Source: Trinickia fusca (lineage in GTDB: Bacteria > Pseudomonadota > Gammaproteobacteria > Burkholderiales > Burkholderiaceae). From it: a DNA stretch of 64,000 bases. The stretch spans positions 558,001 to 622,000 of the forward strand of contig NZ_RBZV01000002.1 in the NCBI RefSeq assembly GCF_003628145.1, given 5' to 3'. Below the pieces are notes generated by a model that searched no databases, had not been told where the DNA came from, and saw only the letters and a program-made list of their open reading frames with translations. A program made the position numbers and the translations under genes. Shown in pieces: positions 27,921 to 35,814 of this stretch; position 1 is the stretch's first letter, and every line of letters starts with the position of its first letter.

Positions 27921-29326
27921 CTCCTTTGGAACTCGGGTGAGACCAGCAGCAGCGCCAGCGCCGTGGGCACGCTCTCGGCGCGCGCCACCGCAAGCGTCGT
28001 CGACTGGCTCGGTGCGCCTGCCAGCAGGATCGGCCCGAGCGTGCGTGGATCGACGCGATCGCCGACGCGTGCCGCCATGCGTTGCGCGAGCTCGACGCGG
28101 CGCACCAGCGCATCGGGCGCGGCCCAGCTGGCGGCGTTATCGTCATAGCCGGCCGGCGAGCCGGGTCGCCAGACGGGCTGGCCCAATTGCGTCAGCATCG
28201 GCGCTGCATGCACGTTGCCGAGCGAGCGCAGACCCAGGCCGCGCAACGCCGAAATCGTCCAGTCCCACGGCGTCTTGAACTTGGTCGCGACCGGTGTCCA
28301 CGCTTCGCGCGCGGCCACGAGCGCCCGATAGACGCTCGGCAGGTCGCCGTCCGTCGTCTCGAACGTGTGCGCGAGTTGCGCGATCATCGCCTCGCTTGGG
28401 TTGTCGGCCACGAAATGACGCGCGAGCTTGCCGGCGATATGGCGCGCGGTAGCCGGCGCCGCGGCCAGGTCGTGCAGCACCGCGAGCGCCTGGGCCTCGC
28501 CGCGCTCGCCATAGCGGCGGCCCATGATGGTGCGCTCGCCGGGCTCGTGCACGCCCTGGCGGAACACGAAGCTGCCCGGGGCGCCACCACGGCCCTGCGC
28601 GCCGACGATGCTCCAGCCTGTCAGCGCGCGGGCGAATTCGGTGACGTCATCCTGCGTATAGCCCGTGCGCACGCCGAGCGTATGCAGCTCCATGATTTCG
28701 CGCGCGAGGTTCTCGTTGAGACCGTGCTTGTGCTCGGGATCGCGCGCATCGGCGCGCATCGCGGCCGTGCTGTCGGGGCCGACCGAGCGCACCTGGTCGA
28801 GGAAGATCTGCATGGCCGGATGCCGCTCGACGGCGAGCAGCATGTCTTCGAAGCGGCCCAGCACGTGCGGCCGGATCGCCTCGGCCTCGAATGCGCCGGC
28901 GAGCGCGGCCACCTGCGGCTTTTCCGTCGACACGGCAAAGTGATTGGACCAGAAGTGCACTAGCCGCTCGACGAACGGCGTGTCGGTGGCGAGCGCGCTC
29001 TCGACACGCGCATCGACGGCGGATCGATAGTCGTCGCGCACCTCGGTGCGTACGGCCGCGCGCGCGGCTTGCTTGGCGGCGCTCTGCTGCACGGCTTCGC
29101 CGGCATCGTTGCCGGGCGCCCCTTGGCGGCGCGCCTGACCGAGCGCCTCGACGATCGCTGGTGCGCCCGCAAGCGCGGCCCAGGCGGCCGGACGCGGTTC
29201 GTAGCGCTCGAATTGCGCGAGCAGCCAGGCTCGCGCATCGGCGGGTGGCGCATCACCCAGGCGCACGCCGAGACCGAACCGGTTCAGCGCGATCGCCGTA
29301 TCGCTGACAACAGGTGAATCGGCCAT
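27917..29326 (-). CDS. DUF1800 family protein
   Basis: This 469-residue protein matches DUF1800: ALNRFGLGVRLGDAPP near the N-terminus, FVERLVHFWSNHFAVS near residue 115, NENLAREIMELHTLGV near 205 and YTQDDVTEFARALTGW near 222. No clear signal peptide is seen, so export might rely on its partner. It is the first gene of the DUF1800-DUF1501 pair, and its function is unknown. Confidence 0.9.
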   Translation of the reverse strand: MADSPVVSDTAIALNRFGLGVRLGDAPPADARAWLLAQFERYEPRPAAWAALAGAPAIVEALGQARRQGAPGNDAGEAVQQSAAKQAARAAVRTEVRDDYRSAVDARVESALATDTPFVERLVHFWSNHFAVSTEKPQVAALAGAFEAEAIRPHVLGRFEDMLLAVERHPAMQIFLDQVRSVGPDSTAAMRADARDPEHKHGLNENLAREIMELHTLGVRTGYTQDDVTEFARALTGWSIVGAQGRGGAPGSFVFRQGVHEPGERTIMGRRYGERGEAQALAVLHDLAAAPATARHIAGKLARHFVADNPSEAMIAQLAHTFETTDGDLPSVYRALVAAREAWTPVATKFKTPWDWTISALRGLGLRSLGNVHAAPMLTQLGQPVWRPGSPAGYDDNAASWAAPDALVRRVELAQRMAARVGDRVDPRTLGPILLAGAPSQSTTLAVARAESVPTALALLLVSPEFQRR

Positions 29327-29405
29327 GCTCTCCTCTCGTGGGCCGTGTAGACGCGCATTAAACGTCGCGAGCGAGCCGATTCCGTCGCCCGCCGCAAAAA
29401 ATTAT

Positions 29406-29454
29406 GGGCATCCGTTTTTTGCGGGCGATGTCAGCACGCGAAAAGCGGATGCCC
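29406..29454 (-). terminator. Hairpin terminator after RES gene
   Basis: Arms GGGCATCCG (29406-29414) and CGGATGCCC (29446-29454) pair, extended imperfectly by T-run/A-run, and read on the minus strand are followed by ATAATTTTTT. The right arm touches the stop codon of the RES gene. It looks like a rho-independent terminator for the toxin-antitoxin transcript. Confidence 0.75.
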
Positions 29455-29936
29455 TATTGCTTTAAGCGGGCGTCGTAAGTCCACTTTCTGATCTTCGTCG
29501 CGGTGATTTTCGCAGCATCCGGGTGCGCTGGATTAATGAGTACGTTCGCTTCCTCCGGAATGAGGACGGACGGCACGACGAGAAGTGCGCTTGCGCCACT
29601 ATTCGCCCAGTCCGTCCCAGCGTCGATGCTCGACATGCCAGCCGGCTCCACGTCCCAACCGACGCTCTTCGGATCATCCGGATCGAAGTAGGTTGCCGCT
29701 TGCCAAACATCATCCGGCACGTCGATACGGACGAGGACCCGGTTCAGCGGCAGCGCGCCGCTGACCACGTGAACCAGCGTTTCAAGGCAAGCGAGCGAGC
29801 GATTCTCCGACGTATAGAGCACGGCAACGCCCTTGGCATTCCATCGCCCGCCCGTTGCCTTTGCTCCGCCACCAGACATATCTTCGGCCGAGTAAGCCGG
29901 TGTAAGCGCGGCGATTCGCCATAGAGGGACCGTCAT
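29454..29936 (-). CDS. RES-domain toxin
   Basis: This 160-residue protein has the conserved arginine in VPLWRIA (residue 7), then GGRWNAKGVAVLYTSEN, the glutamate in LACLETLVH near 55 and a serine later, the three residues after which RES domains are named. Characterised members (MbcT, Photorhabdus RES) break down NAD+ in the cytosol when free of antitoxin. ATG 29936 overlaps the antitoxin gene by 4 bases. Length is typical. Confidence 0.93.
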   Translation of the reverse strand: MTVPLWRIAALTPAYSAEDMSGGGAKATGGRWNAKGVAVLYTSENRSLACLETLVHVVSGALPLNRVLVRIDVPDDVWQAATYFDPDDPKSVGWDVEPAGMSSIDAGTDWANSGASALLVVPSVLIPEEANVLINPAHPDAAKITATKIRKWTYDARLKQ

Positions 29937-30505
29937 GCGTATGCACCGCTCTGCATCTGGGCGATCAGCGTGCTCAGGAGTTCCAGCCCCTCGTGCGTAT
30001 CGAGGTACGTCGAGGGCAGCACGCCGCCGAGCGCCGGATTCGGTTGCGAGAGCCATGCTTCGAGCCACACTGCCGCGTCGAAATCCTTCGCCACACCGGG
30101 ATCGCCCGACTCGTCAACGATGGTCTGAACCAATCCGATCAGCTTTGACATGCCGAGCACGCGCTCGCTTTGATCAGCGGTCAACGTGTCGTCCGCCTGC
30201 ACTTTCCGGCTGACGGTGGATTTCGACAGTCCGAGGCGCTGAAGCATCTCGTCTTGGCTGATTTTCAGTGCGGTCGCGAGGTCGTACACACTTTTCGCTG
30301 AAACCCCGGCTTTGATGACCTGGATGCGATCGGCGCTCGAGGAGTGGTAAGCCTTGCGGAAGTCCAATACATCGAAAGGCACTTTCGGTATCTCCAGCTT
30401 CTTCTGTCCTGACTCGGACTGACCTTGGACAGCTCGCTCCGCCGACACCGCGCGAGCAGCTTTCGTAGGATTTGTCGATGTCACCCTGGCTTTCGCGCTT
30501 GCCAT
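29933..30505 (-). CDS. Xre/MbcA/ParS-type antitoxin
   Basis: This 190-residue protein has a helix-turn-helix-like domain (ALKISQDEMLQRLGLSKSTV near residues 80-100) and the C-terminal DUF2384 toxin-binding domain (ADQSERVLGMSKLIG near 110, then NPALGGVLPSTYL near 160). The first 45 residues are low-complexity. I chose ATG 30505, which has GGAGAGG just upstream, over the ATG at 30523. It precedes and overlaps the RES toxin and should neutralise it and repress the operon. Confidence 0.92.
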   Translation of the reverse strand: MASAKARVTSTNPTKAARAVSAERAVQGQSESGQKKLEIPKVPFDVLDFRKAYHSSSADRIQVIKAGVSAKSVYDLATALKISQDEMLQRLGLSKSTVSRKVQADDTLTADQSERVLGMSKLIGLVQTIVDESGDPGVAKDFDAAVWLEAWLSQPNPALGGVLPSTYLDTHEGLELLSTLIAQMQSGAYA

Positions 30506-30518
30506 GATCCTCTCCTGC

Positions 30519-30550
30519 TCCATTTGAGACTATATTTTACCCCAAATGGA
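30519..30550 (-). promoter_or_regulatory. Candidate operator/promoter of Xre-RES operon
   Basis: An 8-base inverted repeat (TCCATTTG at 30519-30526, CAAATGGA at 30543-30550) flanks 16 bases that on the minus strand contain TAAAATATAGT, a good -10 region. The -35 is weak. This is the likely site of autorepression by the Xre-type antitoxin. Confidence 0.6.
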
Positions 30551-30641
30551 TCACACGCTATCCTGCTCGCTCCAGCCAGCTTCCCTAGATTTCTCCGGGT
30601 AGGCACTTTTTGCGGTCGGCACCGCCGACTGACGGAGAAAA

Positions 30642-30992
30642 TCAGCCGGCAGCCACCGGCGTCACGCGCACGGCCGTGCCATAGCACAGCACCTCGGTGA
30701 CACCGGCCGTGACCTCGGTCGCGTCGTAGCGCATGCCGATGATCGCATTGGCGCCCAGCTGAGCGGCCTGCGCCACCATGCGCTCGTAGGCGTCGGCGCG
30801 CGCCCGCTCGCACAGCGAGGTGTACAGCGTGATGTTGCCGCCAAACAGCGTTTGGAAGCTCGCGCCGATGTTCCCGACGATCGAGCGCGAACGCACGACG
30901 ATACCGCGGGCGATGCCGAGCGAGCGTTCGATACGGTAGCCCGGTAACTCGAATGCGATCGTGACCTTCTGTGGATCGATAGGTGCGCTCAT
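30642..30992 (-). CDS. YbjQ family (UPF0145) protein
   Basis: This 116-residue protein matches the heavy-metal-binding-like YbjQ family: [13 protein letters not shown] near residue 27, [22 protein letters not shown] near 60-81, and a final YGTAVRV strand. YbjQ proteins form pentamers of unknown function. ATG 30992 gives the family-typical N-terminus. It stands alone. Confidence 0.9.
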   Translation of the reverse strand: MSAPIDPQKVTIAFELPGYRIERSLGIARGIVVRSRSIVGNIGASFQTLFGGNITLYTSLCERARADAYERMVAQAAQLGANAIIGMRYDATEVTAGVTEVLCYGTAVRVTPVAAG

Positions 30993-31045
30993 GTTTTGCT
31001 TATCCTCAAAAAGCAAGCGTGCGGCAAAAGCCGCGTATGGCCGGG

Positions 31046-31166
31046 CTAAGCGGCGCCCGCCACGGCCTGCGCGGCAAACGAGCCAGAGAGCCTAGCAGTG
31101 CTCACGCCGAAGCCGGGATAGGTCGTCTGGCCAGCCAGATAGAGCCCTTCGAGTGGCGTCCAGCAC
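31046..31166 (-). pseudogene. C-terminal remnant of an FAD-dependent oxidoreductase (phytoene desaturase-like)
   Basis: A minus-strand frame ending at TAG 31046-31048 encodes about 40 residues reading WTPLEGLYLAGQTTYPGFGV, then [15 protein letters not shown]. This is the FAD-binding C-terminal signature of phytoene desaturase/amine oxidase-like proteins. Upstream the homology stops and no start or remaining domain is found in the window. It is a degraded relic of a gene of about 500 codons. Confidence 0.8.
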
Positions 31167-31316
31167 ACATGGCATGCGGTTAGGGCCGGTCCAAGCCAAC
31201 AACGGGCCCTGAATGCGAAGAACACCGCCGTTCGAACGCAAACGGCCTATTCTAGATAAGCGCCAACCGTTGCGCATTGAAGTCTGCCTTTACGTTCTCC
31301 GATCAGGAGGTGCGTC
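31167..31316. other. Rest of intergenic region before the YbaK gene
   Basis: These 150 bases, upstream of the FAD-oxidoreductase relic, hold the Shine-Dalgarno AGGAGG just ahead of 31317. No further gene or repeat is evident. Confidence 0.4.
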
Positions 31317-31799
31317 ATGATCTCAGCCACCCTCCAGGAGTGCCTACGCAGCAAGGGCACTCGTTACGAAGTCGTGCGCCATCCGTATAGTCATTCGAGT
31401 GCCGAAACAGCCGCCGCTGCGCACGTGCCCGGCGAATGCCTGGCCAAGACAGTCCTGCTCGAGGATGAGCAAGGCTATGTCGCCGCGGTGTTGCCTTCGA
31501 CGCACGCCGTGCGGCTTTCCGAGCTATGGGCAAAGACGGGGCGCCGTCTGACGCTCGCGAAGGAAGCCGACATGCGCGAGCTGTTCAAGGACTGCGACAT
31601 CGGCGCCCTACCGCCGGTTTGCACGGCCTACGGCATGAAGACTTATCTCGACGAAAGTCTCACGCGGCATCCGGATATCTACTTCGAAGCGGGCGATCAC
31701 GAGGAACTGGTTCATATGGATACCGACCAATTCCTCTCACTGATGGACCGCGCCGAACGGGCGCACTTCGCGCACCGGATGCAAGGCATGTCGATCTGA
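31317..31799 (+). CDS. YbaK/EbsC-family aminoacyl-tRNA deacylase
   Basis: This 160-residue protein has the YbaK/ProX fold: YEVVRHPYSHSS near residue 17, the catalytic-lysine region ECLAKTVLLED near 40 and a GALPPVCTAYG loop near 95. Such enzymes hydrolyse mischarged tRNAs in trans. It has a strong AGGAGG ribosome-binding site. The exact tRNA cannot be told from sequence. Confidence 0.9.
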   Translation: MISATLQECLRSKGTRYEVVRHPYSHSSAETAAAAHVPGECLAKTVLLEDEQGYVAAVLPSTHAVRLSELWAKTGRRLTLAKEADMRELFKDCDIGALPPVCTAYGMKTYLDESLTRHPDIYFEAGDHEELVHMDTDQFLSLMDRAERAHFAHRMQGMSI

Positions 31800-31857
31800 A
31801 CCACGCCCGCCGAGGTTCGCCAACGCGATCGGCGGCGGGGTGGATGCGTAGAGGTGG

Positions 31858-31900
31858 CGCCGCTTGCGCGAGCGTCAATGCGCCGCTCGCGCAAGCGGCG
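31858..31900. terminator. Perfect 15-bp hairpin between convergent genes
   Basis: Arms at 31858-31872 and 31886-31900 pair perfectly over 15 bases (13-base loop). The right arm lies in the last codons of the periplasmic sensor gene. The position between convergent genes suggests a bidirectional terminator. Confidence 0.6.
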
Positions 31901-32369
31901 GGGAAAGCTCGCGCCATTGCCCGTATGCCTTCAGACTTTGCGCGAACGTGACGCGTTCGGCCGGCGTCAGCGTGGCGACGAAATCCGCGACGGCCGCCTC
32001 CACGTGCGCGCGCGCAGCGCGGTCGGCATCGCGCGTCTGGGTCAGCGCGGCATCGAGCCCGGCGCGATCGAATTGCGGCGCAGCAATGATGCCAAGCACG
32101 TCGCGCCGCCCTTCCCGGCCGGCCTGCGCCAGCGGCCGGGCGTCGCGGCGCGCATGCTTCAACGCGTCGAGAAACTGCTGCTGACGCGCCGGCGACAGAT
32201 CCTGCGCCGCATCGCGCAGCGCATGGGACTGCGCCTGCTCAGCCAGGAGCCCGAGCGGCGCGCGATGGTCGGCGAACCAACGATAGGCACCGCCTGCAAT
32301 CGCACCGAGCAGGAACACGTTCAGCACGAGCGAGGCGATCAGGACGACGTGGAACGTGCGGCTCGTCAT
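31875..32369 (-). CDS. Periplasmic heavy-metal-sensor-like protein (CnrX/ZraP type)
   Basis: This 164-residue protein has one N-terminal membrane anchor (residues 7-30) and a helical periplasmic domain with pairs of arginine-rich helices (SPARQQQFLDALKHARRDARPL near 58; LTPAERVTFAQSLKAYG near 132), the layout of CnrX, ZraP and CpxP-like sensors. Few metal-ligand histidines are visible, so metal binding is uncertain. It overlaps the anti-sigma-like gene by 4 bases and ends the three-gene operon. Confidence 0.8.
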   Translation of the reverse strand: MTSRTFHVVLIASLVLNVFLLGAIAGGAYRWFADHRAPLGLLAEQAQSHALRDAAQDLSPARQQQFLDALKHARRDARPLAQAGREGRRDVLGIIAAPQFDRAGLDAALTQTRDADRAARAHVEAAVADFVATLTPAERVTFAQSLKAYGQWRELSPPLARAAH

Positions 32370-32833
32370 TCGGCACTCCCATCGGCGGAGTCGGTAGCGT
32401 CGACCGTATCGATACCGAAATCAGTGCCGAAGCCTGTCGTGAGGTAGGACGGCTCGTGCGCGACGGGCACAACCGGCACCACGCTGCCTGCCGCCACGAA
32501 CAGCGACACCGCCAATGCACCGGCTACGCCGCCGGCCAGCCCGATACCGACACCGGCCACGGCAGCGCCCGGCCACCACCAGCGCGGACGACGCGCACGC
32601 GGCGGGTCCGCGGCTACCAGCACGCGCCGAACCAGCGCATGATCGGGCGGCGCGATCGCGTCGCGGGTGAGCCAGGCATCGAGCGCGGCGGCCTCATCGA
32701 GCAGCGCCTGCGCATCGTGCGGGTGACGGGCGGCCCATGCCTGCGCCGCAGCGCACTCGGCGGCCGGCCAGTGGCGGGCATCTGCGCCATAGGCGCTCAC
32801 GATCTCGCCAAATCGTTGCAGTGTCATCGTCAT
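32366..32833 (-). CDS. Small membrane protein, probable anti-sigma factor
   Basis: This 155-residue protein has a cytosolic N-terminal part of about 75 residues (MTLQRFGEIVSAYGADARHWP), one transmembrane helix near 85-115 (GVGIGLAGGVAGALAVSLFVA) and a short periplasmic tail. Location right after an ECF sigma gene (7-base gap) and before a CnrX-like sensor matches CnrY-type anti-sigma factors. No zinc motif is seen. Start ATG 32833; a second ATG lies two codons later. Confidence 0.75.
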   Translation of the reverse strand: MTMTLQRFGEIVSAYGADARHWPAAECAAAQAWAARHPHDAQALLDEAAALDAWLTRDAIAPPDHALVRRVLVAADPPRARRPRWWWPGAAVAGVGIGLAGGVAGALAVSLFVAAGSVVPVVPVAHEPSYLTTGFGTDFGIDTVDATDSADGSAE

Positions 32834-32840
32834 CGATGGT

Positions 32841-33458
32841 TCATCCTTGCTGATCGTTGCGTGCCGGGCGCTTGCTCCGAGCGGCATCACCTGGCCGCGC
32901 CACTTGCGGCCCTTCTCGACGCGGCTCGGCAAGCAGCGCGCGCAGGCCGCGCCGGGCTCGTGCGAGCAGGCTCTCCAACGCATCGACGGAGATGCCCATG
33001 AGACCGGCGGCCTCGATGTTCGACAGCTCCTGGTAGTACGTGAGCACGAGCGCCTCGCGCTGCCGCACGGGCAATGCGGCCAGCGCCGCGCGCACGCTCG
33101 CGCCGGCCTCGCGCGCATCGAGCGTCGAATCAGGCGCCGGGTGCGGGTCGACCACCTCGGACAGCGTCTGCTCGGGTACCTCGCGACGGGCGCGCAAGCG
33201 GTCGTAGCACAGGTTCAGCGCCACGCGGTGCACCCAGGTATCGAAGCGAGCCTCGCCCGAACGCCAGTGGGGCGCCTGTTTCCAAATTCGTACGAACGTC
33301 TCCTGCGCCACGTCCTCCGCTTCCATGCGATCGCCGAGCATGCGCGCCGCCAGCGCGATCACGCGCGGCAGCTTGCGCGTCACGAGCTCGCGCGCCGCGG
33401 CCGGATCGGCCCGTGCGATACGCTCGATCAGCTCGGCGTCGGGGTCATGCTCGCTCAA
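32841..33458 (-). CDS. ECF-family RNA polymerase sigma factor
   Basis: This 205-residue protein has sigma region 2 (LAARMLGDRMEAEDVAQETFVRIW near residues 36-59) and region 4 (YYQELSNIEAAGLMGISVDALES near 143-165). It is the first of a sigma / anti-sigma / sensor operon. Its target genes are not evident in the window. Confidence 0.93.
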   Translation of the reverse strand: MSEHDPDAELIERIARADPAAARELVTRKLPRVIALAARMLGDRMEAEDVAQETFVRIWKQAPHWRSGEARFDTWVHRVALNLCYDRLRARREVPEQTLSEVVDPHPAPDSTLDAREAGASVRAALAALPVRQREALVLTYYQELSNIEAAGLMGISVDALESLLARARRGLRALLAEPRREGPQVARPGDAARSKRPARNDQQG

Positions 33459-34002
33459 TGCCCACCGCCCCGGACGGCTCTTGCCATCATCGTCGCCACA
33501 AAGCGCCCACGCAGGGCCGAGCGCCGCCTCGCCGCGGCACGATCGCGTCTCACTGGATGTCGCTCCTACGTTTTCCGGTATCGGTTCGTCTTACCCTCCG
33601 ACCGCGCCTCGCTGCTTAAACGCGCGAAGCGCCGTAATCCGTCGCACAGTCGCGCAACGATGCTGCAGCCTCGCAGCAAGCCAAGCCGACCTGCCCCGCT
33701 GCCCGCACGCCCAGGCTGCGGTGCGGCAATCGAATACCAGGACATTGTCGCGCGAACCGCTTGCGTTGCTGGCTGCGACCAGGTGGAGACCGACTGTACT
33801 ATGCACGCGTGGCAGCTTGGTTGCATACACAACTAATCTCACGGCCTGGGAGAGGTGCGTCGTCAAGCGCTCGTCACATTCCTCTCATGCGCAACGTTTC
33901 ATTTTTGAAACCCTTTACGGCCTGGACGAATCAGACATACATTGGCTGGGCAAGACTGTCCTGTCCGTCATGTCAAACACCCTTTCGAGGAGTGCTCCCA
34001 TC
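33459..34002. other. Intergenic region upstream of ECF sigma and DUF3311 genes
   Basis: A 544-base divergent gap. Frames here lack ribosome-binding sites and codon bias; base composition is lower in GC in its right third. It must hold promoters for both sides, but I found no convincing -35/-10 pair, repeat or RNA gene. Confidence 0.4.
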
Positions 34003-34218
34003 ATGGTCCTTCGCTTGCTCGCCGCCTTGCCATTCATCGGCATCCTGCTCGGCGTTCCCTTCGTCAACCGCGTCGAACCCCTGATATTCGGTATGCCGCT
34101 CGTACTCGCCTGGATCGTGCTGTGGGTCGTGCTGTCGGCCGCCATCATGGCGCTCGTCTACTGGCTCGACCCGGCCAACCGGCCGAGCGCACAACCGTCG
34201 CAGGAGGCTCGCCCATGA
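34003..34218 (+). CDS. DUF3311 small membrane protein
   Basis: This 71-residue protein has two transmembrane helices (residues 2-19 and 31-55) joined by VNRVEPLIFGMP, the DUF3311 pattern. DUF3311 genes precede sodium:solute symporters and probably encode an accessory subunit. GAGGAG lies about 10 bases upstream of ATG 34003; an ATG at 33970 would add 11 residues. It overlaps the symporter gene by 4 bases. Confidence 0.88.
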   Translation: MVLRLLAALPFIGILLGVPFVNRVEPLIFGMPLVLAWIVLWVVLSAAIMALVYWLDPANRPSAQPSQEARP

Positions 34219-35690
34219 GCAGCGCGCTGATCATCATCGTTGTCTTTACCCTGCTGGCCCTGTCGCTCGGCTTGCGCGCCCGTCGTGGGCACAACATGAA
34301 TCTCGAGCAGTGGTCCGTCGGCGGACGCAGCTTCGGCACCGCCTTCGTGTTCCTGCTGATGGCCGGCGAGATCTATACGACGTTCACGTTCCTCGGTGGC
34401 AGCGGCTTCGCCTACGGCAAGGGCGCGGCGGTCTACTACATCCTGCCCTACGCGACGCTCGCGTACATCCTGTCGTACTGGCTGCTGCCGCCGATCTGGC
34501 GCTACGCAAAGGCGAACCGGCTCGTGTCACAGCCGCACTTTCTGTCCAGCAAATATGCGAGCCCGGCACTCGGCGTGCTCGTGGCCGTCGTCGACGTCGT
34601 CGCCCTCGTGCCGTACCTCGTGCTCCAGTTCAAGGGGCTCGGCATCATCGTCGCCACGACGTCTTACGGCGCCATTTCGCCGACGGCCGCCATCTGGATC
34701 GGCGCGATCGTCGTGACGGCCTACGTGACGATCTCGGGCGTGCGCGGCTCGGCCTGGAACTCGGTCATGAAAGATCTGCTGATTCTGGGCGTCGTGCTGT
34801 TTCTCGGCATTTATCTGCCGATTCATTACTACGGCAGCCTCGGCCAGATGTTCCACGCGATCGACGTGGCCAAGCCCGCCTTCCTCGCGTTCCCCGACAA
34901 AGGCTCGAGCGTGACATGGTTCCAGTCGACGGTCGTGCTCACCGCGCTCGGCTTCTTCATGTGGCCGCATACGTTCGCCTCCTCGTACACCGCTCGCGAC
35001 GAGCGCATCTTTCGGCGCAACGCGGCCGTACTGCCGCTCTATCAGTTGATCCTGCTGTTCGTGTTCTTCGTCGGCTTCGCGGCCACGTTGAAGGTGCCGG
35101 GCCTCAAAGGCAGCGACATCGACCTGTCGCTGTTCCGCCTGTCGCTGCAAACGTTCGATCCCTGGTTCGTCGGCGTGATCGGCGCAGCGGGCGTGCTGAC
35201 GGCGCTCGTGCCGGGCTCGATGATCCTGAACGCAGCGGCCACGCTGATCGCCAATGACATCTATCGCGGTGCCGTCAACCGGCAAGCCAACGAGGCAAGC
35301 GTCGCGAAGATCGCGCGCGCGCTCGTGCCCATCGTCGCGCTCGTGGCGGTCGGCTTCACGCTCAAGGGCGGCGAGACGATCGTCGCGCTGCTGCTGATGG
35401 GCTACAGCTTCGTCACCCAGTTGTTCCCGGCCGTACTGTGCAGTCTCGCGGCACGCCGCTGGGTCACCAAGCAGGGCGCGTTCGCCGGCATCGTCGCGGG
35501 CGTGGCCGTCGTGACGGCGACCACGCTCACCCACGCCAGCATCGGCCAGTGGTTCCCGTTCCTGCCCGATTCACTGAAGGACGTGAACATCGGCTTCATC
35601 GCGCTGGCACTGAATATCGTCGTGATGACGATCGTCAGCGCGCTGACGCAGCCGCGCGCGGCTGCACAATCGCACGCGCACTCCGCTTGA
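34215..35690 (+). CDS. Sodium:solute symporter family transporter
   Basis: This 491-residue protein has about 13 hydrophobic segments and SSF signatures: GGRSFGTAFVFLLMAGEIYTT near residues 33-53, and GMF-like GFFMWPHTFASSYTARDE near 240. It imports an organic acid or similar solute with sodium. Strong CAGGAGG lies ahead of ATG 34215. The DUF3311 partner is characteristic of monocarboxylate-type members, but the substrate is not determined. Confidence 0.92.
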   Translation: MSSALIIIVVFTLLALSLGLRARRGHNMNLEQWSVGGRSFGTAFVFLLMAGEIYTTFTFLGGSGFAYGKGAAVYYILPYATLAYILSYWLLPPIWRYAKANRLVSQPHFLSSKYASPALGVLVAVVDVVALVPYLVLQFKGLGIIVATTSYGAISPTAAIWIGAIVVTAYVTISGVRGSAWNSVMKDLLILGVVLFLGIYLPIHYYGSLGQMFHAIDVAKPAFLAFPDKGSSVTWFQSTVVLTALGFFMWPHTFASSYTARDERIFRRNAAVLPLYQLILLFVFFVGFAATLKVPGLKGSDIDLSLFRLSLQTFDPWFVGVIGAAGVLTALVPGSMILNAAATLIANDIYRGAVNRQANEASVAKIARALVPIVALVAVGFTLKGGETIVALLLMGYSFVTQLFPAVLCSLAARRWVTKQGAFAGIVAGVAVVTATTLTHASIGQWFPFLPDSLKDVNIGFIALALNIVVMTIVSALTQPRAAAQSHAHSA

Positions 35691-35696
35691 GTGCGC

Positions 35697-35753
35697 GGCC
35701 GGATGCGGCGAGTGCCGCGTAGGCGAAAGCCAAGCGCGTCGGCGCATCCGGCC
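35697..35753. repeat. REP-like palindromic element
   Basis: An 11-bp inverted repeat (GGCCGGATGCG at 35697-35707, CGCATCCGGCC at 35743-35753) encloses 35 bases. Its GCCGGATGCGGCG end looks like the core of REP/BIME palindromes. It follows the symporter stop by a few bases and may end that transcript or protect its mRNA. Confidence 0.6.
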
Positions 35754-35814
35754 TGAATCAGCACATCGAGCCTTAGCGGCTTGGCGCGCGCCCCCACGCC
35801 TCGCCAACCCGCCG

